A stretch of 64,000 nt of DNA from a virus. Within the stretch, counting starts at the first letter, position 1. The number at the start of each line of letters is the position of its first letter. Of this stretch, positions 1-9,118 are shown piece after piece. The notes beneath the pieces are model-generated. The model made no database searches. It was not told where the DNA came from and saw nothing but the letters and a program-made list of their open reading frames with translations. A program made the position numbers and the translations under genes. The stretch lies in IMG/VR virus record IMGVR_UViG_3300025030_000074, positions 1 to 64,000 of that record, one strand, 5' to 3'.

Positions 1-218
1 TAATTCTTTATAAGAGCCCTTAAGTCATCTCGCCTTTTTTGATCTTCCTCTAAACCTGTACCCTTTGGATTAGTTCTATACGCTCTCTGTTCAATAAACT
101 CCTCTTGTGCATTATTAAGTAAAGTATCTATTTCCTCAGCTGTAAATCCAGGAGCATTTAAGGAAAGGACTTTGTCCAAACCAATTCGAAACTCCAAATG
201 TAACTGAGATACCGTCAT
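1..218 (-). CDS. Putative virion neck/tail-type protein, C-terminus outside window
   Basis: Read on the minus strand from an ATG at 216-218 and open at the left window edge (at least 72 codons). The visible N-terminus begins MTVSQLHLEFRIGLDKV and continues with an EEID..LLNNAQEEFIEQR helix-like stretch. This style is found in conserved structural proteins of crAss-like phages, next to the neck and tail genes; that comparison is from memory, not from a search. The start lies 3 bases after the stop of the upstream 419-residue protein, so the two are probably translated from the same message. Function in the particle is inferred from position only. Confidence 0.6.
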   Translation of the reverse strand, partial: MTVSQLHLEFRIGLDKVLSLNAPGFTAEEIDTLLNNAQEEFIEQRAYRTNPKGTGLEEDQKRRDDLRALIKN

Positions 219-221
219 CAA

Positions 222-1481
222 TTATCTTTTTTTACCGCAAGAATTACAGTTGCTACTTTCACATAAATTCGAAAGAGTAGTATTAATACTTTTAGCCCTT
301 GACCTGTTTCCTACATTAGCAGCATATTTTAATGCTTGTAACATAGTAAAAGCAAACAATGCTCTATCAGTTATTAAATCATTGCAATTACAATCCTTTT
401 CAGGTATATCTGAAATCATATCGGAAACGCAACATCTATTTTGGCAATATAGTAAAAACTCTCTGTAAACAATTTCTGTAAAAGCTGTTCCTCCTCCGTT
501 ACCGCTTATAACGTATTTAAGTATTAAAGTTCCATCAGAAAACTTTGTTCCTTTTACTCCTCCATCTACATCAGAAGTATCTATTGTAAATTGAGTATCC
601 GTTATGTTAGGCAAAATAGAGTAAACATTAATTACGTTATTATGAATAGTAATAGTATCACTTCCAACACTTGTCAAGTTTATTGCTGTTCCTGCAGTAG
701 CATTAGCAGCAGAAGATGCTAAAGAAAAGGTGTTGGTATCTACAGCTATTATGTAATATATTCTATCTTCTACCAAACCTCCAGGAAGAGTAGAAGGATT
801 ATTTTCTGATTCTAATACTACCTGATCTCTTACTAAAAAACCATGTCCAGTTAAAGTTATTCTATCAGTAGTTATGTTAACAACAGTTGCAAGACCTTCA
901 AAAGTCTTATGTGTATAAGTTACTCCAGGCAGCTCATAATGAACATAAGCACTAGTTACATCGCCTATACCCACACCAGTCCAAGTACCTGCTTGCACTA
1001 CTGAAAAAGTGAATCCCGTATTAGCAGGAGCAGTTCCGTCAGAAGCAGCAAGAACTCCACCAGTTTGTACGTTAGTTATGTCTATCCTATCTGCAACAGA
1101 TGTTGACGTAAAACCTCTATCTCCAGAAACCCAAGCAGTAAAAGCATTTATAGAAATTACTGTTTGTGCTGCCACATTAGTAGCACTCATGAGAGCAGTT
1201 ACACCTGTTACTTCTATTCCAGTAGAGTTTGCGGGAGCAGGATCAGGTGTACCAACATTACCCACATCATACCACACATGATAAGTAGTTTGAGGAGTTC
1301 TTACAAAGAAGTAATCACCATTCAGAGTAAGCTCCGCATTAGTCTGTACCCTTTGTATAGAAGGTAAATTCGTAGTACGGTATCCAGAAGTATTTGATGT
1401 TGCAGAATATATTCCGGTTTCGTCAGATAATCCAATCCGGCTGCAGTTCTCTGATTGACAAATGTTAATATCAAGACTCAT
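222..1481 (-). CDS. Virion structural protein with beta-repeat and Cys-rich C-terminus
   Basis: 419 residues, last complete gene of the left minus-strand structural run. Residues about 205-285 carry a beta-rich module (DRITLTGHGF, then IYYIIAVDTNTFSLASS, then INLTSVGSD) that is also present in the neighbouring 238-residue protein, so the two share a domain. The C-terminal 80 residues are different: helical, with many cysteines (CCVSD, DCNCND, CESSNCNSCG), possibly metal-binding or disulphide-linked. The combination suggests a fibre, collar or tail-tip component. An intrinsic terminator lies just upstream of the gene (1499-1534), so it may have its own promoter or be reached by read-through. 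Not assigned to a named family. Confidence 0.75.
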   Translation of the reverse strand: MSLDINICQSENCSRIGLSDETGIYSATSNTSGYRTTNLPSIQRVQTNAELTLNGDYFFVRTPQTTYHVWYDVGNVGTPDPAPANSTGIEVTGVTALMSATNVAAQTVISINAFTAWVSGDRGFTSTSVADRIDITNVQTGGVLAASDGTAPANTGFTFSVVQAGTWTGVGIGDVTSAYVHYELPGVTYTHKTFEGLATVVNITTDRITLTGHGFLVRDQVVLESENNPSTLPGGLVEDRIYYIIAVDTNTFSLASSAANATAGTAINLTSVGSDTITIHNNVINVYSILPNITDTQFTIDTSDVDGGVKGTKFSDGTLILKYVISGNGGGTAFTEIVYREFLLYCQNRCCVSDMISDIPEKDCNCNDLITDRALFAFTMLQALKYAANVGNRSRAKSINTTLSNLCESSNCNSCGKKR

Positions 1482-1498
1482 TACTTAATTTTTTATTC

Positions 1499-1534
1499 AA
1501 AAAAAAAACGGAAACGGATTTGGTTCCGCTTCCG
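1499..1534 (-). terminator. Intrinsic terminator on minus strand
   Basis: A hairpin with arms at 1509-1518 and 1525-1534 (nine pairs and one A.C mismatch, six-base loop) is followed on the minus strand by a run of ten T (A run on plus at 1499-1508). It stands directly downstream of the 238-residue structural gene. Confidence 0.75.
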
Positions 1535-1563
1535 CTTCTTTGATTTAGTTTATTTTATGTTAC

Positions 1564-2280
1564 CTATGCTGATGTGAATGATACATAGTAATCTATGATG
1601 ATATTTGCTTCTCCCACCCTTACAACTTCACCATTGTCTTCTAGTGATACTGCTAACCAAGTATCATCAGTTGGTTTAACATCATCATCTACAGTTGCAA
1701 AGTCTGGAATCACAAGCGCATCTAGAGATCCTACTCCAGCATCCCAACCATTAGCACCATTACTAATTGTAGCAGTTGCATCAGTTTCGTCCATAATAGA
1801 TACAGACTGGGCAATAACCCTTGCTCCAGATATTGTTATAAGTTCAAGACCTATAGCAGCGGCATCAACAGCTGCTCCATCACTGGTTGCTGCTGAATCA
1901 AAGGTAGTGATAACATCATAACTTACATTTCTTATAACACCGTTTAAAGGAAATGGTTGTAACAACACTCTTCCTATACCTCCTACATATAGAGTTTGTG
2001 TTCCCACTCCAACAGATGTAATATTAACTGCAGTACCTGCAAAAGCATCCGCATAACTTGCTGCTAAAGATATTGTAGAAGCATCTACTACAATAACATT
2101 GTAAGGAGTTGTAACTGCTAATCCCGCAGGAATAGTTCCTGCTGCAGTGGGTGCAATACCTATTGCATCCCCAACTCTTAATCCGTGATTTGCAACAGTA
2201 ATTCTATCGTTTGCGATATCTACATCTGCAGCTGTAAAGGTAAGAGATGTAATTCTATAATTTGCTTTTAGTTGAGCCAT
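1564..2280 (-). CDS. Virion structural / decoration-type protein
   Basis: 238 residues, rich in Ala, Thr, Val and Ile and predicted mainly beta. Residues about 24-100 hold the same module as in the 419-residue neighbour (DRITVANHGLRVGDAI, VIVVDASTISLAASY, VNITSVGVG). The rest (ISGARVIAQSVSIMDET, WLAVSLEDNGEVVRVGEA) looks like a compact beta-sandwich. It is followed by a strong intrinsic terminator, as expected for an abundantly made head or tail component. No family name can be given with confidence. Confidence 0.75.
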   Translation of the reverse strand: MAQLKANYRITSLTFTAADVDIANDRITVANHGLRVGDAIGIAPTAAGTIPAGLAVTTPYNVIVVDASTISLAASYADAFAGTAVNITSVGVGTQTLYVGGIGRVLLQPFPLNGVIRNVSYDVITTFDSAATSDGAAVDAAAIGLELITISGARVIAQSVSIMDETDATATISNGANGWDAGVGSLDALVIPDFATVDDDVKPTDDTWLAVSLEDNGEVVRVGEANIIIDYYVSFTSA

Positions 2281-2299
2281 TTTATTATAATTTTAAAAG

Positions 2300-3538
2300 T
2301 TAAACAACAACACCTGCAAAAGCCTTAGGCGTTGAAGCCATCCAAGGATTTAACTGTGCTAAAATATTAGTAGTCTGAGCAGCTCCATCAGGAATTGCTA
2401 ATAAACATTGATTCTTTGAAGGTTTAGTACCTGATATGATATGGCCGTCACTCTTGTCGAACCATTCAATAGATACAACATCGTAAGTTTCACCCGCATC
2501 AGCAGCCGCCCGTAGAACCGGAGCAGAATCTCCAACCCTGTCTATGATACCATCAAATCCTTGTGCATAATATTCAAGTTCAGCAATCTGTTCGTAAGTT
2601 CCTCTTCCTCTTGCAGCTTCTCGTGTAGCAGTAACCACAGTATCACCAAAGTTACCTAAAGATACTTCAAATACAACTCTCTGATATTTGAATTTTCCTA
2701 CAGAGTTTGCATTAAAAGTATAAACTACTCCGGTTAGTTGAAGACCAAATAAAGCAGCAGTAGCTAAAGCAGCAGTAATATACTCATAAGCTGTTCCTGT
2801 TGAGCTTGCCCCTTCATAAGGTTGGTCAAAAGTTACTACTAAACCTGATACTGAAAGTACTCGGTAAACAGGATCAGTTAAAGCTGTTCCTATCCTTACA
2901 TAAGCACCTACAACAACGTTTGCGTCAGCGGCAGCTAAAGTAGCAGCAGCAGAGGCATTTGTCAAAGTAAGAGTACTTCCCCCAGCTACACCCGCATCAT
3001 TGCAAAGACGTTCCACCTGTACATCTGCGGAAGTATCTGCACCTATAAGAACAGCAAAGTTCCTTGCTACCTCCTCTGCGGTTGCAGAAGCGTCCGAAGT
3101 AAAGTAATAAGATTTGGTATTATTCCTTTGAGACCACATCTCTTTGTCATGCTTATAGGTTATCCTTAAAGTATAATCATTGTCATTGATATTATCAATA
3201 TCAAGAACACCTGAACCTATATATCCTACATGATGTCTTTGGTTTTGAGGAGCAGAATAGCTTTGTCCTGTAAAGGAAACCACATTCTGACCATCAATAC
3301 GAAGAGATCTTACTAATTCAGATGAACTAGCAGTTGCACCATTTCTTTGAACTATCCTTATAAAAGGAGAATCGGAAACAGTGGAACCCGAAGCAAGTAC
3401 AGCATCGGTACTGTCTAATACTACTATCTCTCCATCTGCCAGATACGAGGCAGAGGAACGATCATTAACTACGACACTCGCTGTCCTTGCTATATCTTCT
3501 CCTATTAAAAGGTTAACTGGATAATCTGATTTAAACAT
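2300..3538 (-). CDS. Virion structural protein
   Basis: 412 residues, start MFKSDYPVNLLIGEDIARTAS. Beta-rich with small residues; a middle stretch (about 190-235) is rich in Ala and reads like an Ig-like or jelly-roll insertion; the C-terminal part (VVSIEWFDKSDGHI, AIPDGAAQTTNILAQLNPWM) is more regular. It lies between decoration-type genes, 19 bases upstream of the 238-residue gene. Sheath-like or adaptor roles were considered, but no diagnostic motif is visible. Assignment as structural comes from composition and neighbourhood. Confidence 0.7.
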   Translation of the reverse strand: MFKSDYPVNLLIGEDIARTASVVVNDRSSASYLADGEIVVLDSTDAVLASGSTVSDSPFIRIVQRNGATASSSELVRSLRIDGQNVVSFTGQSYSAPQNQRHHVGYIGSGVLDIDNINDNDYTLRITYKHDKEMWSQRNNTKSYYFTSDASATAEEVARNFAVLIGADTSADVQVERLCNDAGVAGGSTLTLTNASAAATLAAADANVVVGAYVRIGTALTDPVYRVLSVSGLVVTFDQPYEGASSTGTAYEYITAALATAALFGLQLTGVVYTFNANSVGKFKYQRVVFEVSLGNFGDTVVTATREAARGRGTYEQIAELEYYAQGFDGIIDRVGDSAPVLRAAADAGETYDVVSIEWFDKSDGHIISGTKPSKNQCLLAIPDGAAQTTNILAQLNPWMASTPKAFAGVVV

Positions 3539-3553
3539 GTTATTTAGTTTTTG

Positions 3554-3787
3554 TTACTTGTTATCTTTACTTAAAAAATTTTTTAACTTTTCAACCAGCG
3601 AATTTTCAAAGGTTATTATTGAAGCTAATCCTTGTCGGTCTTTTGTTGATGCCTGAATCGCTAAGTCGAATACTATTTTCAGGTTTGTAATATCGTTTTT
3701 TGTAATTTGAAATTCTGCAGAAGTTACCACTTCTAAAGTTCCATTATCTTTTTCTTTACCTTCTTTTTCTTTTTCTAATACTTTCAT
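3554..3787 (-). CDS. Small acidic/basic helical protein
   Basis: 77 residues, highly charged at both ends (KVLEKEKEGKEKDNG at the start, LVEKLKNFLSKDNK at the end) with a predicted helical middle (FQITKNDITNLKIVFDLAIQ). It lies 15 bases downstream of the homologue-poor region after an endonuclease gene and just ahead of the 412-residue structural gene. Possibly a small assembly or tail accessory protein; no family recognised. Confidence 0.6.
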   Translation of the reverse strand: MKVLEKEKEGKEKDNGTLEVVTSAEFQITKNDITNLKIVFDLAIQASTKDRQGLASIITFENSLVEKLKNFLSKDNK

Positions 3788-3805
3788 TTTTTATTCCCTT
3801 CCTTT

Positions 3806-4609
3806 TTAATTGTTAATAAATTCTTTTGTTACTTCCTCGTCATAAATTTCTACATCAGTAGATTGAGGTTTCGTTTCCTTTAAATATTTTATTGCCTTTT
3901 CCAAAACTTCTATTGAATCTTCAAAACTTCCTAATCCTATATTACACTTGCTACAAAGAACCCCTCTAATTTTTCCTGTTAAATGATCGTGATCTACACA
4001 CATTCTACTACCATCACTATCAACATCTTTTTTACAAATATTGCATTTTTTATTAGATTCTAAAAATAATCTTATAACTTCTTCCGCCTTAGTATTTATA
4101 GAAGGACCTGTGTAACCATATCTTTTTGAACTACTTCGCATGCTAGATATTTTTACGTTAGCCCATGCCTCGGAACCTTTAATATCTTTTCCACCCTTCC
4201 AATTAGAACTCTTTTCACCACATCTTTCTTTTGATAAGTCTATTTTAAGACATCCACAACTTCGGGTATGTCCTATTGAAAGATATTTTCCTACTACCGT
4301 TATATTATTTCCGCAATCACATTTACAAATCCATCTTGCCCTAAACTGATTGCTTCTTTCTGGATGTAACTCTTTTACTAATAATCTACCAAATCTCTTT
4401 CCCTTCAAGTTGTTTATCTTTGTAAAACAACCATAACCACAATATTTATTTTTTTCTCTTAGAAGTTGTGCTGATGAAAATTTGCAATTTTTTCCGCAAT
4501 CACATATACATTCCCAAATTCGATAACCACGTTTGTCTTTTTCTTCTGTAAGTTCTTTTACAGTTAGGTTACCAAATTTTTTACCCCTTAAATCCAACAA
4601 TTTAGCCAT
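3806..4609 (-). CDS. Homing-type endonuclease, endonuclease VII fold with DNA-binding zinc repeats
   Basis: 267 residues. The C-terminal half holds the endonuclease VII / HNH signature: two CxxC pairs (CNICKKD, CSKCNIGLG) around VDHDHLTGKIRGVLC. The N-terminal half contains two copies of a module beginning (L)RGKKFGNLTVKE and LKGKRFGRLLVKE, each followed by WxCxCDCG, as in many phage homing endonucleases, where they bind DNA. It stands alone between structural genes and interrupts no recognisable reading frame, so it is best read as a free-standing homing endonuclease that spreads into intergenic sites. Confidence 0.88.
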   Translation of the reverse strand: MAKLLDLRGKKFGNLTVKELTEEKDKRGYRIWECICDCGKNCKFSSAQLLREKNKYCGYGCFTKINNLKGKRFGRLLVKELHPERSNQFRARWICKCDCGNNITVVGKYLSIGHTRSCGCLKIDLSKERCGEKSSNWKGGKDIKGSEAWANVKISSMRSSSKRYGYTGPSINTKAEEVIRLFLESNKKCNICKKDVDSDGSRMCVDHDHLTGKIRGVLCSKCNIGLGSFEDSIEVLEKAIKYLKETKPQSTDVEIYDEEVTKEFINN

Positions 4610-4621
4610 AGTTATAAAAAC

Positions 4622-5200
4622 TCAAGCAAGAATCGGAGGCACTCCGGGAGTGGCCGGATTCCAGAGCATAAGTGCAACCCAATCGGTGCCATTAAACTCT
4701 AATAAAGCAGATTCTCCTACTGTTGTAAACGTTATAGTTGTTCCACCTGCTAAATTTGTTGGAGTTAAAACTCCTGAACCACCATCTACTACATGACAAA
4801 TGAACTTTAATTGTCCTCTCATGGTACCATCTGCAAGTGTTAATGCATTTCCAGCTCCTGTTGAAGTAAATGCGGTGTAATGCGTTGTAATATTTATGGC
4901 CCCTGCCCCAGAAAGATTTTGCTGTGCAGCTTCCGGTACAAAGGGAACTACTGTTGAACCTGCTCCTGTTATCCTGCTGCCAGCAAGAATATTCAGAGCA
5001 TTTGAGGTAATGGAAAAATCGTCCGCTCCATTTATTTCTATGTCTATCGTATCATCTGTGGGTGCAGAAATACTAGTGTCACCATCAGCATCCAACACTA
5101 TCGCATCAGCAACACCATTAAGGTCCATTACTCCAGAATCGAAAACCACTCCTTCCACGTTAAAACCACCCGAAGCCGTAGTTACCATTGAAACTGCCAT
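4622..5200 (-). CDS. Head-fibre or tail-fibre-type structural protein
   Basis: 192 residues. The N-terminal half has the phrase VLDADGDTSISAPTDDTIDI followed by NGADDFSITSNALNILAGS, a pattern frequent in phage fibre and decoration proteins that also recurs in loose form in the 787-residue neighbour. The C-terminal half (FTSTGAGNALTLADGT, LKFICHVVDGGSG, LLEFNGTDWVAL) looks like a trimeric beta-domain that could form a fibre tip. It follows the 787-residue gene by 22 bases, so the two may form one fibre. Receptor or glycan binding is inference. Confidence 0.75.
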   Translation of the reverse strand: MAVSMVTTASGGFNVEGVVFDSGVMDLNGVADAIVLDADGDTSISAPTDDTIDIEINGADDFSITSNALNILAGSRITGAGSTVVPFVPEAAQQNLSGAGAINITTHYTAFTSTGAGNALTLADGTMRGQLKFICHVVDGGSGVLTPTNLAGGTTITFTTVGESALLEFNGTDWVALMLWNPATPGVPPILA

Positions 5201-5222
5201 CTTATTCTACTTTAATTTTTTA

Positions 5223-7586
5223 TTATGTTCCGTAAATTCTTACTTTAAACTTACCTGCGGTATATGTTCCGGGAGCGCCTCCGGCACTTCCAACTGCTAA
5301 ATAAAGATATTCATTTGCAGCAGGGACACCTGTTGTTCCTCTTACATCTCCATTAGCCCACGAAGCCCCACGGTCAAGTAAAAGAGTTTCAGTTAAATCT
5401 GTTATCAAATCATTTTCTGTACCGGTAGCTTCAACAGCACTATAAACATTAATATCAGGATCTCCACCAGTCGGAGTTTCTAAACAAACTATTTCTATTG
5501 CTTGTACCGTTCCGTGAATAGCCGCTGTTATTTGCCCAAAATGACAATTTGCTGTTGCGGTTTCCCCAATGATGTCGTTTGCTGTAGTAGAATTAACTAA
5601 ATTAGTTAAATCAAATATAAATTCGTTAATATAAGGTCCTGCAGCACCATGTCTTCCAAAAGGAGCCCATACATCTACTAAAGCACCATCAAAGCCTGTT
5701 CCTACTGTTGGAACACTTTGTGAAAAAGTTAGACTAGTTGCCGTGAGAGTTTGTCCAGCCGCTGCCGTTAAAGTGGGTGTTGAAACAGAAGTATTTCCTG
5801 TAAGAACTGTTCCTGTAATAGCAGCTCCAGAGTTTATTACTACATTAGGAACAAGTTCACTCACACTTCCATCAAGAGTCAACATGTCAGTTAAAACTCC
5901 GTTGAAAACTGTTGAAAAAACAACATCTGAATCTTGGGTACCTCCCTCAGCAACCGTTGTTGCTCTCCATAAAATCCTTGCACTTTCATCTTGATTACCA
6001 GCAGAATCGGATAATTGAAAGCTTATATAAGCATTGTCATTATCCGCAGGAGTAGCTCTATTTCCTTCAAAAACAGCAACTTGCACACTTGCAACATCTT
6101 CAGTTCTTGAAAGTGTTAAGGCAGCTCCTGCATCGGCTCTAGTAATTGAACCATTACCTGCAGTAAGATTAATACTTCCTGTAGTAATAACTATGTTACC
6201 TGCTGTTATGCCAAGTGCGGTTGTTCCAGCACCTCCTGCTATAGTCACAGCTCCATCATCTCCAACAGTAAAATCACTCGCAGCACCATCATTACATTCA
6301 ATATAAAATCCAGTAGTAAGAGTTGCTGTAGTAGCATTTATTCTTAAAGCACTTCCTTCTGTAAGTCCTGTGCCACCTATTACTACAATATCACCTGTAG
6401 TGGCTGCAGCAGCGTTAATATCAACAACACCTACTGAACCTGTATAAATACCTGAAGTACTTACCTCTAAAGCTGCTCCGGTAGTTACAATAGAGTCAAT
6501 TCCGGCAACAACGCCTGCTAACTGCCCACTTGATTGAATATCAAAAGTAGCAGCATTGGTTGTCCCTCCAGTATTAATTCCGGAGTCAGTTAATCTAAAT
6601 AATGATCCTCCATCAATTATTGCAGAACCAGCATGAGTTATTAAAAAGCCTTCTCCACTAGTAATACCATCAAGGGTTGCAAAAATACCAATACCGAGAG
6701 CGTTACTATCATCTTGTAATTGTAAAAGATGTCCAACAGTAGTAGAAGTAGCCGCTCCAGTAGAGACAACTCTCACAGCAGAACCTAAAGTGGAAAGACC
6801 AGCAACTATGTCTAGGACACCCCCAAGAGCAGTAGCGTTAGCTCCTCCTCCAGTTAATTGTGATACCCAGCCATCAGTTAACCCAGTACCACTTGCCCTC
6901 AACAGACCTGTTGAAGTAGTTGCACTATTAGCAGTAAGGCTTAAAACATCTCCAGTAGTAGTAAGAATTCCTGCTCCTGCACTTATTAAAACACGATCAC
7001 CAGTTAAAGAACCTGTACCGGTTATATTTAAAGCTCCACTTGATAGTGTCCAAATACTATTTGTTCCATTAGAAGATAAATCAGATTCAGCACCCGCAGT
7101 TCCCAGTTGAAGAGATACGTTATCATTAAGAACAATATCTCCTGATTCATAAGTAGAAGTTACTGTTCCAGCAGCGCTGGAATTAACATCAAGTACTCTT
7201 GTTAAGACACCTGCTGACATAACAGATATCTCAAAAGAGGAATCCATAGTAGCTGCAGTAACATCATTTGTTACAAATGCTATTCGTCCTGCCTCAACAG
7301 AAACACCTGTATCATCTTGACTAAAAAACCTAAGCCTCATCTCGTCCCCATCAGCTGGAGTAGCACTTACAGTTCTAAAGTCTAACATATTAGCAGTAGC
7401 ACCTCCGTCTTCATTTCTAATAACTAAAGACGTACCTCCAGTAGCAGAAGGAATGATGTATTCATCTACTTCAAGTTTTCCCACACGAAGCCAGCTTAAA
7501 TCTTGCGCCAAGAGAAAGTTATTTCTATCTACGCCTTTTCTCCTATCTGAAATATTTGCTTTTGTATTTGATGTTTTTACAGCCAT
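5223..7586 (-). CDS. Large repetitive beta-rich fibre protein
   Basis: 787 residues with very high Gly, Ala, Thr, Ser, Val and Ile. After a short N-terminal anchor-like part (NNFLLAQDLSWLRVGKLEVDEYI) come many imperfect repeats of 20-30 residues with TG, TT and SG turns (for example VLISAGAGILTTTGDVLSLT), typical of beta-helical or shaft-like fibres. A sequence resembling the ADGDEMRLRF.SQDD motif occurs near residue 80 and again near 530 (PADNDNAYISFQLSD), pointing to internal duplication. The C-terminal 130 residues lose the repeat and may form a head domain. Composition is richer in G and C than neighbouring genes, as expected from its residue content. Confidence 0.8.
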   Translation of the reverse strand: MAVKTSNTKANISDRRKGVDRNNFLLAQDLSWLRVGKLEVDEYIIPSATGGTSLVIRNEDGGATANMLDFRTVSATPADGDEMRLRFFSQDDTGVSVEAGRIAFVTNDVTAATMDSSFEISVMSAGVLTRVLDVNSSAAGTVTSTYESGDIVLNDNVSLQLGTAGAESDLSSNGTNSIWTLSSGALNITGTGSLTGDRVLISAGAGILTTTGDVLSLTANSATTSTGLLRASGTGLTDGWVSQLTGGGANATALGGVLDIVAGLSTLGSAVRVVSTGAATSTTVGHLLQLQDDSNALGIGIFATLDGITSGEGFLITHAGSAIIDGGSLFRLTDSGINTGGTTNAATFDIQSSGQLAGVVAGIDSIVTTGAALEVSTSGIYTGSVGVVDINAAAATTGDIVVIGGTGLTEGSALRINATTATLTTGFYIECNDGAASDFTVGDDGAVTIAGGAGTTALGITAGNIVITTGSINLTAGNGSITRADAGAALTLSRTEDVASVQVAVFEGNRATPADNDNAYISFQLSDSAGNQDESARILWRATTVAEGGTQDSDVVFSTVFNGVLTDMLTLDGSVSELVPNVVINSGAAITGTVLTGNTSVSTPTLTAAAGQTLTATSLTFSQSVPTVGTGFDGALVDVWAPFGRHGAAGPYINEFIFDLTNLVNSTTANDIIGETATANCHFGQITAAIHGTVQAIEIVCLETPTGGDPDINVYSAVEATGTENDLITDLTETLLLDRGASWANGDVRGTTGVPAANEYLYLAVGSAGGAPGTYTAGKFKVRIYGT

Positions 7587-7595
7587 TCTTAATTT

Positions 7596-8483
7596 TTATT
7601 TACCTGCTTCTAACCTTGCCTTTAAGCTTAATACTACTTCTTGATTTGTTGGATTTGCAAGAAAATCTACGGTATCTTCTAAAGTATATCCTAAGATATC
7701 TCCTCCAGGAAGAGTGTATTTATTACCTCTACCTTTGTTTATGAGCCCTTTATCAAGGCACTTTTTAAAGAAAACCCTTGTCTTGTAGTTTTCACTTTGC
7801 AATAAATCCAGGAACTCTTGTGGTTCCTCTTCAATTATTTGTCCTATTGCAGCTTCTATCATAGAAGCTTTTGTATTTTCGTTAACGGTTACATTACCTG
7901 TCTTATGAGTATGAGACCATACTCTTAAGAAATCCTTTTGTTCTTCAGAACTTAAGTTTCCGTATTTTGAATAGGCGGTTTTCTTAACACTAAATTTCTT
8001 ATTAGCGGAAACCGCTTCTTCCTCTTCAGAAGCCAGCAAGTATCTTGCAAAACCATTTATCAATCTCTCGTCTTCGTCTTTTGCAACTTCTTGGTGGGCA
8101 CATAAAACTCTCCAAGAAAGTTCATCCCAAGGATTTTCTTCAAGATTGAACACCCTTCCACCTTTAGGTATTTCTATCTTAAATTTTCCCCAGAACTCCA
8201 TATTATATCGGGAAAGAGTGCCTTGAGGAAGTTTTTCGGATACACCGGGAAGGTTCAACTTCTTCTCAAGGTCCCTTTCCTGTTTAGGGGTTAACCCTGT
8301 TACTAATTCTTTTGTACCTCTTTTAAACTGTGGACATAAAAACTCTGAAGCCCCAGTAAATCGGTATGCTCCATCGTGATCTTCCGGAACCGGAAGTCCA
8401 CTTCGTCTAATCTGTTTTATACTTACTTTCTTTGGAACCACTTCCCGTTCCAAAATTCCTACTTCTTTGTTTCCTTTTTCCAT
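7596..8483 (-). CDS. Conserved-type structural-region protein, function unknown
   Basis: 295 residues, charged and mostly helical (LTPKQERDLEKKL, AKDEDERLINGFARYLLASEEEEAV, IEAAIGQIIEEEPQEFLDLLQ). It begins with a Lys/Glu-rich tail and a FLCPQFKRG stretch. It lies 10 bases upstream of the large fibre gene and downstream of the capsid genes, so a head-completion or internal virion role is likely by position. No family is recognised. Confidence 0.65.
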   Translation of the reverse strand: MEKGNKEVGILEREVVPKKVSIKQIRRSGLPVPEDHDGAYRFTGASEFLCPQFKRGTKELVTGLTPKQERDLEKKLNLPGVSEKLPQGTLSRYNMEFWGKFKIEIPKGGRVFNLEENPWDELSWRVLCAHQEVAKDEDERLINGFARYLLASEEEEAVSANKKFSVKKTAYSKYGNLSSEEQKDFLRVWSHTHKTGNVTVNENTKASMIEAAIGQIIEEEPQEFLDLLQSENYKTRVFFKKCLDKGLINKGRGNKYTLPGGDILGYTLEDTVDFLANPTNQEVVLSLKARLEAGK

Positions 8484-8509
8484 AATTTATTACCTTCCAT
8501 TAATTTATG

Positions 8510-9118
8510 TTATTCTACTTTTTTCCAGATATATCCGTATCTGGAATCTTTAGTGCCTTGTTTAACTAATTTGCCTATCATAGTTCTAGAATAACTTGAT
8601 ATTTTTCCAGCATCAGTCATACTCTTAAACTTTACTACTGTTTTTCCTATTTTTGTATAAACTTCCACTCTATTTTTAGATAACAATCCAATTTTTCTTT
8701 TCCACGCCTCAGATTTCTTTCTTCCTTTTCCAGCAAGGGACATTTTTTTTCTTGTCTCTAAAGATGCCTTTCTTCCAATAGCTTTTTGCCTCATTTTATC
8801 TTTTGTTTCTTCAGAATGATTTCCATTGAAACCACCACTGTTAAGATTTAATCCAAAATTTCTATCTGTAGAATTATACTTGTTTATGTATTTTATTTCA
8901 AGTTCGTTTAACTCCTCTTTTAAGGCCTCTTCTAATACTTCAAACTTGTGAGACTTCCAACCATATTTTTTTAAAGAGTTGTAAAGTCTTGATTGTTTTA
9001 TACAACTTAACTTCTTATATCTTATATATCTTCCTCTTATGTTATAAGACTGCCCAATATAAATTTTATTTGTTGGGCTTGTAATTTTGTAAATACCACA
9101 AATATTTTGATACAGCAT
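8510..9118 (-). CDS. GIY-YIG homing endonuclease
   Basis: 202 residues. The GIY-YIG nuclease motif is clear at the N-terminus: CGIYKIT, then NKIYIGQS, then an Arg in NIRGRYIRYKK, with the catalytic Glu expected near LEEALKEELNELE. The C-terminal half has NUMOD-type DNA-binding helices (SEETKDKMRQKA, SLETRKKMSLAGKGRKKSEAWKRK) and a final WKK segment. The stop-start contact with the major capsid gene (sharing position 9118) shows it is a free-standing homing gene placed right behind the capsid gene. Confidence 0.92.
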   Translation of the reverse strand: MLYQNICGIYKITSPTNKIYIGQSYNIRGRYIRYKKLSCIKQSRLYNSLKKYGWKSHKFEVLEEALKEELNELEIKYINKYNSTDRNFGLNLNSGGFNGNHSEETKDKMRQKAIGRKASLETRKKMSLAGKGRKKSEAWKRKIGLLSKNRVEVYTKIGKTVVKFKSMTDAGKISSYSRTMIGKLVKQGTKDSRYGYIWKKVE

